DNA of 64,000 bases from Anaerolineae bacterium (GCA_013314735.1 JABUFD010000003.1:310001-374000), one strand, 5' to 3'. Positions 47,296-56,522 are shown, counted from the first letter of the stretch. Made by a program: numbers and translations. The notes: generated by a model not told the origin, from the sequence alone.

Positions 47296-49101
47296 TCAGC
47301 CCATGTATTTGCGAATCTTGCTGCCCAATTCGCTGAAATGGAACGGCTTCACCAGGAAATCATTCGCTTTCAGTGAACGAACCACAGCCTGGTCAACTGC
47401 CTGCTGGATTGGGCAGGTGGCAATCACCGGCAGGCTGGCATACTCGTGCATTGACCGCAATTCCCGCAAAAATTGGGCAGCCCGCAGCCCAGGCAGGGTG
47501 ATATCGACAATCAACAAATCGACCCTTTCAGCGCGCATTGTGGAACGTAACGCCTCAACGTCAGTCACAGTGCGAATGTTGACGTTAAAAATTTCGAGAT
47601 AATACTCCAGCAATTCCACCGCCGCGGGATCACGGTCAGCGACCACCACCACTTTGTTTAACATGGCTTCCTTCAGGCGGCGCAGCATGCCGGTCTGTTC
47701 CGGGGTCAGCAGGCGGGTTTCACCATGCCCGTTTTCCACCGCCTCATCGCCAATCGGCAGACTCACAACCACCACGGTGCCCTGGTTGGCCTGGGAACGC
47801 AGTTCAATCGTCCCGCCCTGCAGCTCTGCCATGCGTTTTGCCATCGCCAGCCCCACCCCCATCCCGGAAGGCCGCGAATCATCGGAGGCCTGCAAATGGG
47901 CAAACGGCTCAAAGACGCGCGCCATCTGATCCTGCGCCATGCCAATCCCCTGATCCCACACAATGAACTCCAGGTGCTCTTCATCCGCCCCCACCTTGAT
48001 CTCGAACCCGATTGCGTAGCTTTCCGGGGTATATTTGACCGCGTTGTTGAGCAGATTGTTCAGCAGCTGGCGTGTGCGGCGCGGATCGCAGTAAATTTTC
48101 TGCACCGGGCAATGATTGGCAAAACTGACCTGGATGCTCTTTTCCATCGCGCGCCCTTCAGCGTAATGCAGGCAGCTGTGATAAATTGACTCCAGCGCGG
48201 TCCATTCCTTGTGCAGCTGCATTTCACCCGTAGCGATCTTGGCCATATCCAACAGGTCATTTACCATGTGGATCAGGTGTTCGCTGTTCTGGTAGATCAG
48301 GTCGAGGTAGCGCTTGTGCTTGGCCGACAGACCACTTCCGGTTTGATATTGCAGCAGTTCGCTGAAGCCCTGGATCGAAGCCAGCGGGGTGCGCAATTCA
48401 TGCGACATGTTGGAAAGAAATTCATCGCGCACGCGCAGCGCCTGGGCCAGGTCAGCGGTGCGTTCGGCCACGCGCCGCTCCAGCAGGGCACGTTCCTGCT
48501 CCAGTTTCTCCTGCAATTGACGGCGCTGTTCCACTTCCATCCGGGCACTGCGGTACAAAATGGCATTATTGCGCGCCGCCGCCATCTGGTTGGTGATCGC
48601 TTCCGCCAGCCGGTAATCGGCTTCGCTGTAGGCGTTGTAGCGGTATGAAAAAATTTGCACCACGCCCACCACCTTGTTCTCGAACTTCATCGGGACCACG
48701 ATCGCCGAACGATTTTCGACCTGCGCTTCTTCAGGCTGCCCTCCGGCAGACCGGGCGGGAGTTCCTTCCCCACCACTGCGCATGAAAATGTGGTAATTGG
48801 GGATGATCATCGATTTTCCGGTAACAATCACCCGGCTTTGGGCACCGCTGCCATCTTCTGAAAGCGGCAGGGGCGGCAGCTCGCCAACATCCACCTCGTG
48901 CGTCCAGGAATGGTAATACTCACAACGGATCGATTTCCTGCCGGCATCAACCGAGGAGACGATCAGTTCATCGCAATCCATCGCCTGCACCAGCAGGTCA
49001 CGCAGCGTTTGATACACCTGGTCAAGATCAAGCGTCTGGCTTAACCTGGCACCCGCTTCATAGAGTAACGCCAAACTGCGTGTTCGTTCCGTATTTTCCA
49101 T
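47296..49101 (-). CDS. Hybrid histidine kinase GAF-HisKA-HATPase-REC
   Basis: A 601-residue soluble kinase from ATG 49101. It has a GAF domain (about 20-175), a coiled coil (185-220), HisKA with His234 (NMSHELRTPL), HATPase (N box LLNNAVKYTPE, G1 DQGIGM, G2 GMGVGLAM), and a C-terminal receiver (484-601) with Asp533 (LIVDITLPG) and Lys585. An upstream ATG at 49233 overlaps a TATAAT box, so it is not used; the true start lies downstream, with a leader of about 120 bases. No dedicated output regulator is adjacent. The receiver may be an internal phosphate sink. Confidence 0.88.
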   Translation of the reverse strand: MENTERTRSLALLYEAGARLSQTLDLDQVYQTLRDLLVQAMDCDELIVSSVDAGRKSIRCEYYHSWTHEVDVGELPPLPLSEDGSGAQSRVIVTGKSMIIPNYHIFMRSGGEGTPARSAGGQPEEAQVENRSAIVVPMKFENKVVGVVQIFSYRYNAYSEADYRLAEAITNQMAAARNNAILYRSARMEVEQRRQLQEKLEQERALLERRVAERTADLAQALRVRDEFLSNMSHELRTPLASIQGFSELLQYQTGSGLSAKHKRYLDLIYQNSEHLIHMVNDLLDMAKIATGEMQLHKEWTALESIYHSCLHYAEGRAMEKSIQVSFANHCPVQKIYCDPRRTRQLLNNLLNNAVKYTPESYAIGFEIKVGADEEHLEFIVWDQGIGMAQDQMARVFEPFAHLQASDDSRPSGMGVGLAMAKRMAELQGGTIELRSQANQGTVVVVSLPIGDEAVENGHGETRLLTPEQTGMLRRLKEAMLNKVVVVADRDPAAVELLEYYLEIFNVNIRTVTDVEALRSTMRAERVDLLIVDITLPGLRAAQFLRELRSMHEYASLPVIATCPIQQAVDQAVVRSLKANDFLVKPFHFSELGSKIRKYMG

Positions 49102-49231
49102 TGGATTATCTGGTTCACCCCTGGCCCGTTTGGGCACGGATTCAGATGAAGTTGAGTTTATTTCAATTTTCGTCAACTTCGATGGGTGTTTGGACAGGTT
49201 ATAATTCAGGTTCTCCTTGCCCAACAATTCC

Positions 49232-49258
49232 ATTATAACATAGGCACGGTGAACGCAA
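49232..49258 (-). promoter_or_regulatory. Promoter of the hybrid kinase gene
   Basis: On the minus strand TTGCGT (49253-49258) and a perfect TATAAT (49232-49237) with a 15-base spacer, one or two short of optimal. The position excludes ATG 49233 as the start. Confidence 0.5.
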
Positions 49259-49339
49259 GGGTCGAATGATTTTCCGCATCGATGCCGGTTTCCGCCGCTG
49301 GCTCACTCAAAAATCTCTGGCAAGTTTCCTGTTTCAGGA

Positions 49340-49345
49340 TACAAT
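49340..49345 (+). promoter_or_regulatory. -10 box for a near-leaderless lipoprotein mRNA
   Basis: TACAAT ends nine bases before ATG 49355, predicting transcription start within about three bases of the start codon. No Shine-Dalgarno is present. The -35 region is poor. Confidence 0.4.
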
Positions 49346-49354
49346 AGATGGTAT

Positions 49355-50014
49355 ATGAACGCAGCACACCGTAGCCGAATGGCCAGCTTTTTTGCCGCAT
49401 TAATCGCTTGCAGTCTTGCCGCCTGCGGTTTGTTTGCCAGCCCCCCCGCCGAACCTGGCGCAATCATCTTCGCCGATACCTTTGAGAACGACAGTGGTAA
49501 CTGGAAAACCACGTTGCAGCCTGATGGATCGATGATCGGGGTACAGGCGGGCGGTTTGCGATTTGTGATCAACAGCACCTACCAGGACTATTTTTCCATC
49601 CTTAAAGACAACTACACCGACACCCTGGTGGATGTGGATGCATTGAAAATGTACGGACCGGATGACAACCTGATGGGAGTGGTGTGCCGGTTGCAGGATA
49701 TGGAGAACTATTACCTGTTCCTGGTCACCTCCGATGCCTATTACGGCATTGCCAGGGTGCAGGACGGTCAATACACCCTGCTGAGCAGCGAAGTGATGGA
49801 AAGCAATGTGACGCACATCAACCAGGGAATCGATAACAACCACCTGCGCGTGGGGTGTGTCCAAAATGCCCTGTGGCTGGAAGTCAACGGCGTGATGTTG
49901 GCCGGGTTGTATGATGACACCTTCACGGAAGGAAAGATCGGTTTGATGGCAGGTTCCACCAGCCAACCGGCGGTGGATATTCTCTACGACAACTTTGCCA
50001 TCACCCAGCCCTGA
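49355..50014 (+). CDS. Lipoprotein with concanavalin-like domain
   Basis: A 219-residue lipoprotein. The signal peptide ends in the lipobox SLAAC (Cys24). The remainder (about 35-219) has the look of a jelly-roll/concanavalin-type fold: ADTFENDSGNWKTT at the start, VCRLQDMENYYLFLVTSD in the middle, LWLEVNGVMLAGLYDDTFTEGKIGLMAG and ILYDNFAI at the end. These are common to LamG-like and DUF1080-like glycan-binding domains. It probably binds a surface ligand; no catalytic residues are visible. It is followed seven bases later by mtaB. Confidence 0.78.
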   Translation: MNAAHRSRMASFFAALIACSLAACGLFASPPAEPGAIIFADTFENDSGNWKTTLQPDGSMIGVQAGGLRFVINSTYQDYFSILKDNYTDTLVDVDALKMYGPDDNLMGVVCRLQDMENYYLFLVTSDAYYGIARVQDGQYTLLSSEVMESNVTHINQGIDNNHLRVGCVQNALWLEVNGVMLAGLYDDTFTEGKIGLMAGSTSQPAVDILYDNFAITQP

Positions 50015-50021
50015 CCGCGGT

Positions 50022-51344
50022 ATGAAAATCTACCTTGATACGATCGGCTGCCGGCTGAACCAGAGCGAAATCGAAAAGATCGGGCAGCAGTTCCGCCAGG
50101 CCGGGCATACCCTCACCGATGATCCCGCCGAAGCGGATGCGGTGGTGGTCAATACCTGTGCGGTCACGGCCCAGGCTGCCGCCGACTCCCGCAGTAAAAT
50201 CCGTGCCGCCCACCGGGCTGGCAATGCCCGTATCATTGTCACCGGCTGCTGGTCAGCGGTGGACCCCGATGGCGCTGCTTCACTGCCGGGGGTGCACAGT
50301 GTGGTGATGAACGACAACAAGGACCTGTTGGTGCGTGAATTCCTGGAGCTGACCCCCGAAGTATTTGACGTCCTTACCCACCATGCGGAAACGGTACGCC
50401 AACCCCTGCCGGGGAAACACCAGCGTACCCGCGCCTTCATTAAAGCCCAGGACGGCTGTGATAACTTCTGCACCTATTGCATCACCCGCATCGCGCGCGG
50501 CAAGGCACGCAGCACCCCGCTCGATACCATCCTGGCGGATATCGATACCGCTGAACGCGGCGGAACACAGGAAGTCGTCCTGACCGGGGTTCATCTTGCC
50601 TCGTGGGGGCAGGACTTCACCCCGCGCCAGTCGATTGCCGACCTGGTACGCGCGGTGCTGGCACACAGCCGTATACCGCGCGTGCGGCTCTCCTCGCTGG
50701 AACCGTGGGACCTGGACCAGGCATTTTTCACGCTCTTCGAAGACCCCCGCCTGTGCCGCCACCTGCACCTGCCGCTCCAATCCGGCAGTGATCCAATCCT
50801 GCGGCGCATGGCGCGCAAAATCACCCCGGCAGAATACGCCCGTTTGCTGGATTGGGCACGCCAGGCAGTACCGCAGCTTGCCATCACCACCGATATTATC
50901 GTCGCTTTCCCCGGTGAAACCGAAACAGAATTTGCAGAAAGCCTGGAATTCGTGCGCCGCATGCAATTCGCGGATGGCCATGTCTTCGGTTTCTCACCGC
51001 GCAAAGGCACCCCTGCCGCTGATTACGCCGGGCAGGTGGCCAAGGCGGTGCGCAAGGAGCGCAGTACCCGCATGCGGGCGGTGCTGGAGGAAGCCCGTCA
51101 ACAATACCAGCGCCAGTTCATCGGCACCCGTACCAGCGTGCTGTGGGAAACCGCACTGCCGGAAGGCGGCCAATGGCGCCTGGGCGGCCTGACGGATAAT
51201 TACCTGCGCGTCAGCATGCTGACGCAAGCCCCCCGCCACAACCAGATCGATGATGTTAACCTGCGCAGCCTGCGTGAACATGACTTTGAGGCGGTTCCCA
51301 CGGGAGAGGAAGACAGCGATTACAAGGCCAGTTGTTCCAGGTAG
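50022..51344 (+). CDS. mtaB: tRNA methylthiotransferase MtaB
   Basis: A 440-residue radical SAM enzyme with two iron-sulfur clusters, adding a methylthio group to t6A37 of tRNAs that read ANN codons. The N-terminal UPF0004 domain has Cys10, Cys46 and Cys76 (LDTIGCRLNQ, NTCAVT, TGCWS). The radical SAM motif is Cys146, Cys150 and Cys153 (DGCDNFCTYCI). A TRAM-like C-terminus completes the family length. The DGCDNFCTYC context favours MtaB over MiaB or RimO. ATG 50022 starts the conserved region. The last 25 bases overlap the convergent lactate dehydrogenase gene. Confidence 0.92.
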   Translation: MKIYLDTIGCRLNQSEIEKIGQQFRQAGHTLTDDPAEADAVVVNTCAVTAQAAADSRSKIRAAHRAGNARIIVTGCWSAVDPDGAASLPGVHSVVMNDNKDLLVREFLELTPEVFDVLTHHAETVRQPLPGKHQRTRAFIKAQDGCDNFCTYCITRIARGKARSTPLDTILADIDTAERGGTQEVVLTGVHLASWGQDFTPRQSIADLVRAVLAHSRIPRVRLSSLEPWDLDQAFFTLFEDPRLCRHLHLPLQSGSDPILRRMARKITPAEYARLLDWARQAVPQLAITTDIIVAFPGETETEFAESLEFVRRMQFADGHVFGFSPRKGTPAADYAGQVAKAVRKERSTRMRAVLEEARQQYQRQFIGTRTSVLWETALPEGGQWRLGGLTDNYLRVSMLTQAPRHNQIDDVNLRSLREHDFEAVPTGEEDSDYKASCSR

Positions 51345-52276
51345 GTTTTCATCAGGTTGGCCGAATCACGGAAAGCCATCAGTTCACCGGCATCCAAAGA
51401 AAGGCACAGGCTCTGGGCAATCCCGTGCCGGTCGATGATGCATGGCAGGCTGATGTACACATCCGAGATGTCGTAATATTGTTCAATGTAGTTGGACACC
51501 GATAAGACCGTGCCCTGGTCCCGCAGGATGCTTTCCACGATGCGCAGCAAGCCTGCCCCGATGGCATAATAGGTGGCACCCTTGGCTTCGATGATCTCGT
51601 AGGCGGCGTCCCGCGTGGCATGAAAAATTGCCTCCCGGTCCAGCGCCGGTACCTTGCGATGGTTCGCTTTGCAGTATTCGTCAAGGCGCATGCCGGCAAT
51701 GTTGGCCAATGACCATACCGGCACCTCGCTGTCGCCGTGCTCACCGATGATGTAGGCGTGCACGCTGCGCGGATCCACCTCGTACGCCTGGCTCAGCAGG
51801 TGGCGAAAACGCGCCGTATCCAGCACCGTCCCGGAGCCGATCACACGTTCGTGCGGCAGGCCGGATATCTTCCACGCGGCATACGAAAGGATATCAACCG
51901 GATTGGTGGCAATCAACAGGATACCGTCAGGGTTGCTTTCCACCACGCGCGGGATGATCGACTGGAAGATGGTCACGTTGCGCTGCAGCAGGTCCAGGCG
52001 GGTTTCACCCGGGCGCTGGGCGCTGCCGGCCGTGATCACGGTTACCGCCGCACCGGCCAGGTCGGCATAACCGCCGGCGGTAATACGCGTGGGCTGCAGC
52101 AGGGGCACGGCATGGTTGAGGTCAGCGGCTTCGCCCTGGGCTTTTTTCTCATTGGCATCAATCAGCACAATTTCAGATGCCAGCCCACTGAGGGTGAGAG
52201 CATAAGCAAAGGTGGCGCCGACATTACCGCACCCGATGATGCCAACTTTGCGGGGATTTCCATGAGCAGCTTTCAT
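51320..52276 (-). CDS. ldh: L-lactate dehydrogenase
   Basis: A 318-residue NAD-dependent enzyme that reduces pyruvate to L-lactate during fermentation. It shows the NAD fold ([17 protein letters not shown]), Asp40 for NAD, Gln87 and Arg93 in [10 protein letters not shown], Asp153 and catalytic His180 (IIGEHGDSE). Gln at the specificity position is the lactate, not malate, dehydrogenase residue. The start ATG 52276 follows AAAGGA. It converges on mtaB with a 25-base overlap and is divergent from the DUF4013 gene. Confidence 0.93.
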   Translation of the reverse strand: MKAAHGNPRKVGIIGCGNVGATFAYALTLSGLASEIVLIDANEKKAQGEAADLNHAVPLLQPTRITAGGYADLAGAAVTVITAGSAQRPGETRLDLLQRNVTIFQSIIPRVVESNPDGILLIATNPVDILSYAAWKISGLPHERVIGSGTVLDTARFRHLLSQAYEVDPRSVHAYIIGEHGDSEVPVWSLANIAGMRLDEYCKANHRKVPALDREAIFHATRDAAYEIIEAKGATYYAIGAGLLRIVESILRDQGTVLSVSNYIEQYYDISDVYISLPCIIDRHGIAQSLCLSLDAGELMAFRDSANLMKTYLEQLAL

Positions 52277-52379
52277 TTCATTCCTTTCAAAACGCCAGGG
52301 TGATTCCCAGGCGCACATGATTTTATTTTATATCTCTCATAAATATAACATATTCACGACAGGGAATTGTTAACGCTCG

Positions 52380-52418
52380 TTGTGCAGCTGCGGGATTTTG
52401 CACAAATTCTGTTAAAAT
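52380..52418 (+). promoter_or_regulatory. Inverted repeat and extended -10 upstream of the DUF4013 gene
   Basis: TTGTGCA (52380-52386) and TGCACAA (52399-52405) are perfect inverted arms separated by 12 bases. TGT-TAAAAT (52410-52418) follows as an extended -10 element. A regulator bound at the repeat would cover the -35 region. It is shared with the divergent ldh side. Confidence 0.5.
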
Positions 52419-52464
52419 ACACTTATCGAACGAAGGTTTCATTCACCATAGAGGAGGAAAACCC

Positions 52465-53760
52465 ATGTCATCCAATCAAGCTTTTGGCAAAATTCCAGCC
52501 ATCCTCACCTTCCCATTCCGGGGACAGGGTTGGTTTGGCAAACTGGCAGTAGCCGCATTAATGCTGCTGGCAGGCTCCATCATCCCGATTGTACCCACCA
52601 TTATCCTGCTGGGATACCTGGCAGAAGTCATCCGCCGCATCACGGTGGATAAGGAAGATGCTTCCCTGCCTCAATGGAATGATTGGGGAAAATATTTCAA
52701 CGACGGTTTGAAAATGCTGGGGGCGTCCCTGGTCGTGGTTGTTCCTCTGATTCTGATCTTCATCGTGCTCTTCGCCCTGTATTTCATCCCGATCGCCTTC
52801 ATCGAATCGGGCAACAGCGAAGACCTGATGGCGGTATTCATCATAGCCCTCTTTGTCGTCCAGTTCATCATGATCTTCGTCAGCATCCTGGTTGGCACAC
52901 TGGCGGGGTTGTTCCAGCCGATCTATATGACACACATGATCACCCGCGGCGAATTCAGCGCCATTTTCAAGATCAAGGAATGGTGGCAGATTTTCAAAAA
53001 ATCGATCTGGGAATTTGTGGTCAGCTTCCTCCTGCTGGGCAGCCTGTACATGATCGTGGTGTATGCCATCATGCTGATGATCTACTCGGTGGTGTGCTGC
53101 TGCCTGGCGCCGTTCGCAGGCGGGTTGTTAATGGCGTATATGATCCTGGTATACGTTGCCTTAATGGCATACGCCTACCGCAGTGGCGCGGAAAAATTGG
53201 GCATCCCTGCCGTACCGCCCACGCCCCAACCGGAAGTTCCCGCCGCCAATTTTGAACTGCCTGCCGCCGAAGCACAGCCCGAACTGCCAGAAGCGGTTGA
53301 AGCCCTCCCCGCCGTGGAAACACCGGAACCCGCTGAACCCGTCGCAGCACCGGAGGCAACAGAGCTTGCCGTTGAACTCCCTGAAGCCCCGGTGGTGGAA
53401 CCGGCTGTGGAAGCCACCCTGGTCAGCGCAGTCATCACCGAAGCCGCTCCGGCAGCAGATCTCCCGGAAGCCCCGGCCGTGGACACTACCCTGGTCAGCC
53501 AACCGGCAGCCACCGACGAGGTGGCTGTGGTGGAAGACCTGTTTGTGGAGCAGGCAACTGTAAAAATTGATGACCTGAAAAAGATCAACGGGATCGGACC
53601 CAAGACGGCAGCCGCCCTTAACCGCGCCGGCGTGATCACCTACCGCCAGCTGGCGGAACTTCCGCTGGAACGGCTGAAGCAAATCCTGGTTGATGCCGAA
53701 CTCGATGTGTTGCTCTCGAGCTGTGACACCTGGTCCAGCCAGGCGAAAGAACTGATCTAA
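52465..53760 (+). CDS. DUF4013 membrane protein with C-terminal helix-hairpin-helix domain
   Basis: A 431-residue protein. The N-terminal 230 residues hold about five or six membrane segments of DUF4013 type (LAGSIIPIVPTIILLGYLAEV opening, then FYQPIYMTH-like helices). A 130-residue Pro/Ala/Glu-rich linker follows. The last 65 residues are a helix-hairpin-helix module (LKKINGIGPKTAAALNRAG, then TYRQLAELPLERLKQIL), like the HhH_5/DUF4332 domain. The helix-hairpin-helix normally binds nucleic acid or mediates protein contacts. The function of DUF4013 is unknown. GAGGAGG precedes ATG 52465. Confidence 0.82.
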   Translation: MSSNQAFGKIPAILTFPFRGQGWFGKLAVAALMLLAGSIIPIVPTIILLGYLAEVIRRITVDKEDASLPQWNDWGKYFNDGLKMLGASLVVVVPLILIFIVLFALYFIPIAFIESGNSEDLMAVFIIALFVVQFIMIFVSILVGTLAGLFQPIYMTHMITRGEFSAIFKIKEWWQIFKKSIWEFVVSFLLLGSLYMIVVYAIMLMIYSVVCCCLAPFAGGLLMAYMILVYVALMAYAYRSGAEKLGIPAVPPTPQPEVPAANFELPAAEAQPELPEAVEALPAVETPEPAEPVAAPEATELAVELPEAPVVEPAVEATLVSAVITEAAPAADLPEAPAVDTTLVSQPAATDEVAVVEDLFVEQATVKIDDLKKINGIGPKTAAALNRAGVITYRQLAELPLERLKQILVDAELDVLLSSCDTWSSQAKELI

Positions 53761-53781
53761 GCGCAAAAATCTGCCATCCAG

Positions 53782-53831
53782 GCACCCGGTTTCCCGCCGC
53801 CGTAAGGCATGTGAGAACCGGGTGCTTTTTT
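53782..53831 (+). terminator. Terminator of the DUF4013 gene
   Basis: A 10-bp stem (GCACCCGGTT, 53782-53791, with 53816-53825), 24-base loop and TTTTTT tail. The long loop makes it less ideal but the T-tract is clean. Confidence 0.8.
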
Positions 53832-53947
53832 GTGCTTGAGCGACACAGGGTTCCCGGCGCGATGATAAAGGATTCCATCATAAGCATTCGCTTGGTCACA
53901 GGAAACCGATTCTGAGAAATGGATGGCATGCAAACATCAATTTCGCA

Positions 53948-53953
53948 TATAAT
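53948..53953 (+). promoter_or_regulatory. -10 box for a leaderless GNAT mRNA
   Basis: A perfect TATAAT ends six bases before ATG 53960, so transcription should start at the A of the start codon. TGGCAT at 53924-53929 is a weak -35 at 18 bases. Confidence 0.55.
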
Positions 53954-53959
53954 CAGGGC

Positions 53960-54484
53960 ATGAGTACATCGGATTTGAAGCAACTGCTATACACCATCAA
54001 CCTGCGTCCCAAAATGGAAACGGATATTCCCTGGCTGCGTGCCCACCTGGCGGAAGAATGGGGCGGCGAACCAGTGTTGGTACGCAAGCATGCCTATTTT
54101 CCCAGCGAATTGCCCGGCTTTGTGGCGGTGATGGAAGGTCCCGGCCGCAAAGAACTGGTGGGGGAAGTCACCTATTCCATCGAAAAACACGTGTGTGAGA
54201 TCGTCACTCTTTCCAGCCTGCATGAGCAAATGGGGATCGGCAGCGCTTTATTCAATTACGTGGAAACCATCGCGCGTGCCGAAGGCTGCCGCCGTTTGCA
54301 GCTGATCACCACCACCGACAACCTGAACGCGATTGGCTTTTACCAGAAACGCGGCATGCGGATTGTGGCTGTGTACCCTGACGCGCTGGAAGATGTGCGC
54401 AAGCAGAAACCGCACATCCCGCGCATCGGGATGAATGATATTCCCCTGCTGGACGAGCTGCGGCTGGAGAAGCGCCTGGCGTAA
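53960..54484 (+). CDS. GNAT-family N-acetyltransferase
   Basis: A 174-residue acetyl-CoA-dependent acetyltransferase of usual length. The CoA-binding motif A is seen in QMGIGSALFNYVETIARAEG, followed by LITTTDNLNAIGFYQKRGM, a common motif B. The N-terminal half contains no additional domain. The start is probably leaderless (TATAAT six bases before ATG). The substrate, which may be a protein, sugar amine or antibiotic, cannot be inferred. Confidence 0.85.
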   Translation: MSTSDLKQLLYTINLRPKMETDIPWLRAHLAEEWGGEPVLVRKHAYFPSELPGFVAVMEGPGRKELVGEVTYSIEKHVCEIVTLSSLHEQMGIGSALFNYVETIARAEGCRRLQLITTTDNLNAIGFYQKRGMRIVAVYPDALEDVRKQKPHIPRIGMNDIPLLDELRLEKRLA

Positions 54485-54507
54485 ACGGTAATCGAAATAC
54501 ATCCGGG

Positions 54508-54924
54508 TCAGGAACTTGCGCGTTTCCGCAGCGCGTAATGGATCAATGCCGCCGCCGTCAATGCAAACACCGCAATCTGTGCGTAACGGCCAGGGAATTC
54601 CACCACGGTCGGCTTGTAGACATAGGTCAGGAACAGCGCCAGCAGGTTCTTCACACATTCCAATGCCACAGCGAACACCGCCAGCTGCGGCATTTTGATG
54701 GCCGCCAGCAGGTCCCACACCCCAAAGGCAGCCTGGGTCAACCCGATCGTTCCCAGCATGAAGATGATCACATCGCCGTTCTGCGACAGGTCAAACCCCG
54801 CCACCGAACCGGCACCGCTGTCGGGGGCGAGGAAGTGGAACCCGCCCCGCGCCAGGTTGAACAAACCGATTCCCAACAGCAACAGGCGTATAATGCCGTT
54901 GCCTTCTTTCCACCATGCTTTCAT
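54508..54924 (-). CDS. Small membrane protein coupled to the carboxyltransferase
   Basis: A 138-residue protein with about four hydrophobic segments (about 10-28, 50-70, 80-98, 112-130). I do not recognise the family. Its ATG overlaps the stop of the upstream carboxyltransferase gene as ATGA, so the two are translationally coupled. That hints at a membrane partner for the carboxyltransferase, but it is far smaller than OadB (about 400 residues) and has no sequence feature of it. Could equally be unrelated. Confidence 0.7.
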   Translation of the reverse strand: MKAWWKEGNGIIRLLLLGIGLFNLARGGFHFLAPDSGAGSVAGFDLSQNGDVIIFMLGTIGLTQAAFGVWDLLAAIKMPQLAVFAVALECVKNLLALFLTYVYKPTVVEFPGRYAQIAVFALTAAALIHYALRKRASS

Positions 54925-56459
54925 GCCAAATCCTCCGCTGTTTGTGCTGTTCCTTCACCAGGATTAACCACCCCGCGCTCCGCTTCCCGCTGGCGCAGGT
55001 ATTGCTCGGCCGGCAATCCCAGCAGCAAATGCAGCAATTGGTCTTTACGGGAATGTGCGAATGCCGGCATTGTGGCATCTTCCAGCACCGGCAGCAGGTA
55101 CGCCGCCGGGCGGTAGGTTTTTACCGGTATTCCATCCTCTTCCTGCACCCGCGCCGCCAGCGCCGGGTTGGGCGGGATTGGTGTACGTCCAAATTCGCCG
55201 CGCAGCAGCATCTTGAACTCATCAGAGAGGAACGAATAGCGCTGCCCGGTAACAATATTGAATACAGCCTGCGAGCCGACGATCTGGCTGGTGGGTGTCA
55301 CCAGCGGCACATAGCCCACATCACGCCGCACGACGGGGATTTCCGCCATCACTTCCTCCAGAATTTCCGGATGGCCCATCGACCGCAGCTGGTTCTGCAG
55401 GTTGCTGAGCATGCCGCCCGGCACCTGCGATTCAAACATGCGCTGGTCATGCGGCGGGTATCCCAAACCGGTCATCATGGCGCGGGTTTGTTCCAGCGCC
55501 ATGCGCAAATTCGCCTCACCCCCGCGTGCCGCGCTGGACAGGATCGCATCCACTGCCTGCCGGTCCACCGTTGCCGGATCGACCGGGCGGTAGTAGTGTC
55601 CGGCATACGGGATCACATCGCGCAGTTCCTCGAAAATTGCAAACAATGCCTGCTGGGCACGCAGGATCGCTTTCACATCCAGCCCGTGCGAAAGCCCGAG
55701 GGCCTCGGCGAACACCACCAGCACTTCCACCGGCGGGTGCGAGCTGCCGCCGGCAAAGGGGGTCACGGCGCAATCCACCTGGTCCACCCCTTCCATCATC
55801 GCCAGCACCGCATCCAGCGTACCCACGCCGGCGGTATCGTGCGTGTGCAGGACCAGGGGCACATCCACTGCGGCTTTCAGGGCGCGGATCAGTTCCACTG
55901 CATCCCACGGGTACAAAATTCCCGCCATATCCTTGATCGCGATCTGCTCCGCACCTTCATCCAGCAGCTTACGGGCATAATCCACATAGTAAGCCGTGGT
56001 ATGTACCGGGCTGGTGGTATAGGAAAGCGCGCCTTCTGCCACCGCGCCAAAGGTGCGCACCGCCAGGAGAGCGGTTTGCAGGTTGCGCCAGTCGTTCAGC
56101 GCGTCAAATACCCGCATCACCCCCACGCCGGAGCGCACCGCGGTCTTGATGAACTCGATCACCAGGTCATCGGGGTAAGGCTGGTAGCCGAACAGGTTCT
56201 GCCCCCGCAGCAAAGCACGGATACGCGTACGACCGCCGGTACTCTGCCGAAAGGCCTCCAGGCGCGCCCAGGGATCTTCATTTAAATAACGCACGCAGCT
56301 GTCGAGGATCGCCCCGCCCCACAATTCGAGGGTGGGGAACCCGGCGTCCACCAGGTGCGGCAGCACCCGCAGCGCCTGGGCCGTGGTCATACGGGTGGCG
56401 GCGATGCTCTGCTGTCCATCCCGCAGGGTGACGTCATTGAACTGGATTGTTTTCATCAT
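54921..56459 (-). CDS. Biotin-dependent carboxyltransferase (OadA/PycB-like)
   Basis: A 512-residue HMGL-like TIM barrel with the conserved carboxylase domain. Motifs: TLRDGQQS (Asp binding metal), IKDMAG (Lys typically carboxylated) and LHTHDTAG (His pair). The fold belongs to oxaloacetate decarboxylase alpha, pyruvate carboxylase subunit B and transcarboxylase 5S. There is no biotin attachment domain: the C-terminus ends in a charged tail with no MKM motif. The start ATG 56459 follows AGCAGG. Biotin carrier and carboxylase must be elsewhere. It overlaps the downstream membrane gene. Confidence 0.85.
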   Translation of the reverse strand: MMKTIQFNDVTLRDGQQSIAATRMTTAQALRVLPHLVDAGFPTLELWGGAILDSCVRYLNEDPWARLEAFRQSTGGRTRIRALLRGQNLFGYQPYPDDLVIEFIKTAVRSGVGVMRVFDALNDWRNLQTALLAVRTFGAVAEGALSYTTSPVHTTAYYVDYARKLLDEGAEQIAIKDMAGILYPWDAVELIRALKAAVDVPLVLHTHDTAGVGTLDAVLAMMEGVDQVDCAVTPFAGGSSHPPVEVLVVFAEALGLSHGLDVKAILRAQQALFAIFEELRDVIPYAGHYYRPVDPATVDRQAVDAILSSAARGGEANLRMALEQTRAMMTGLGYPPHDQRMFESQVPGGMLSNLQNQLRSMGHPEILEEVMAEIPVVRRDVGYVPLVTPTSQIVGSQAVFNIVTGQRYSFLSDEFKMLLRGEFGRTPIPPNPALAARVQEEDGIPVKTYRPAAYLLPVLEDATMPAFAHSRKDQLLHLLLGLPAEQYLRQREAERGVVNPGEGTAQTAEDLA

Positions 56460-56491
56460 ACCTGCTATCAAGAACCATGCGCTTTGATCAA

Positions 56492-56522
56492 AGAGGAGAA
56501 GCGTTTTGCGCACTTCTCCTCT
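56492..56522 (-). terminator. Hairpin after the DUF1638 gene
   Basis: A perfect 10-bp stem (AGAGGAGAAG, 56492-56501, with 56513-56522). The minus-strand tail has only TTTG, so termination may be weak; some read-through into the carboxyltransferase is possible. Confidence 0.55.

Noticed and set aside
49102-49233. N-terminal extension of the hybrid kinase from ATG 49233
   Set aside because: The ATG overlaps a TATAAT box and the encoded sequence is low-complexity, so it lies in the leader.
52380-52405. A Rex operator upstream of ldh
   Set aside because: Half-sites match but the spacing is 16 rather than 8 bases; kept only as a low-confidence repeat.
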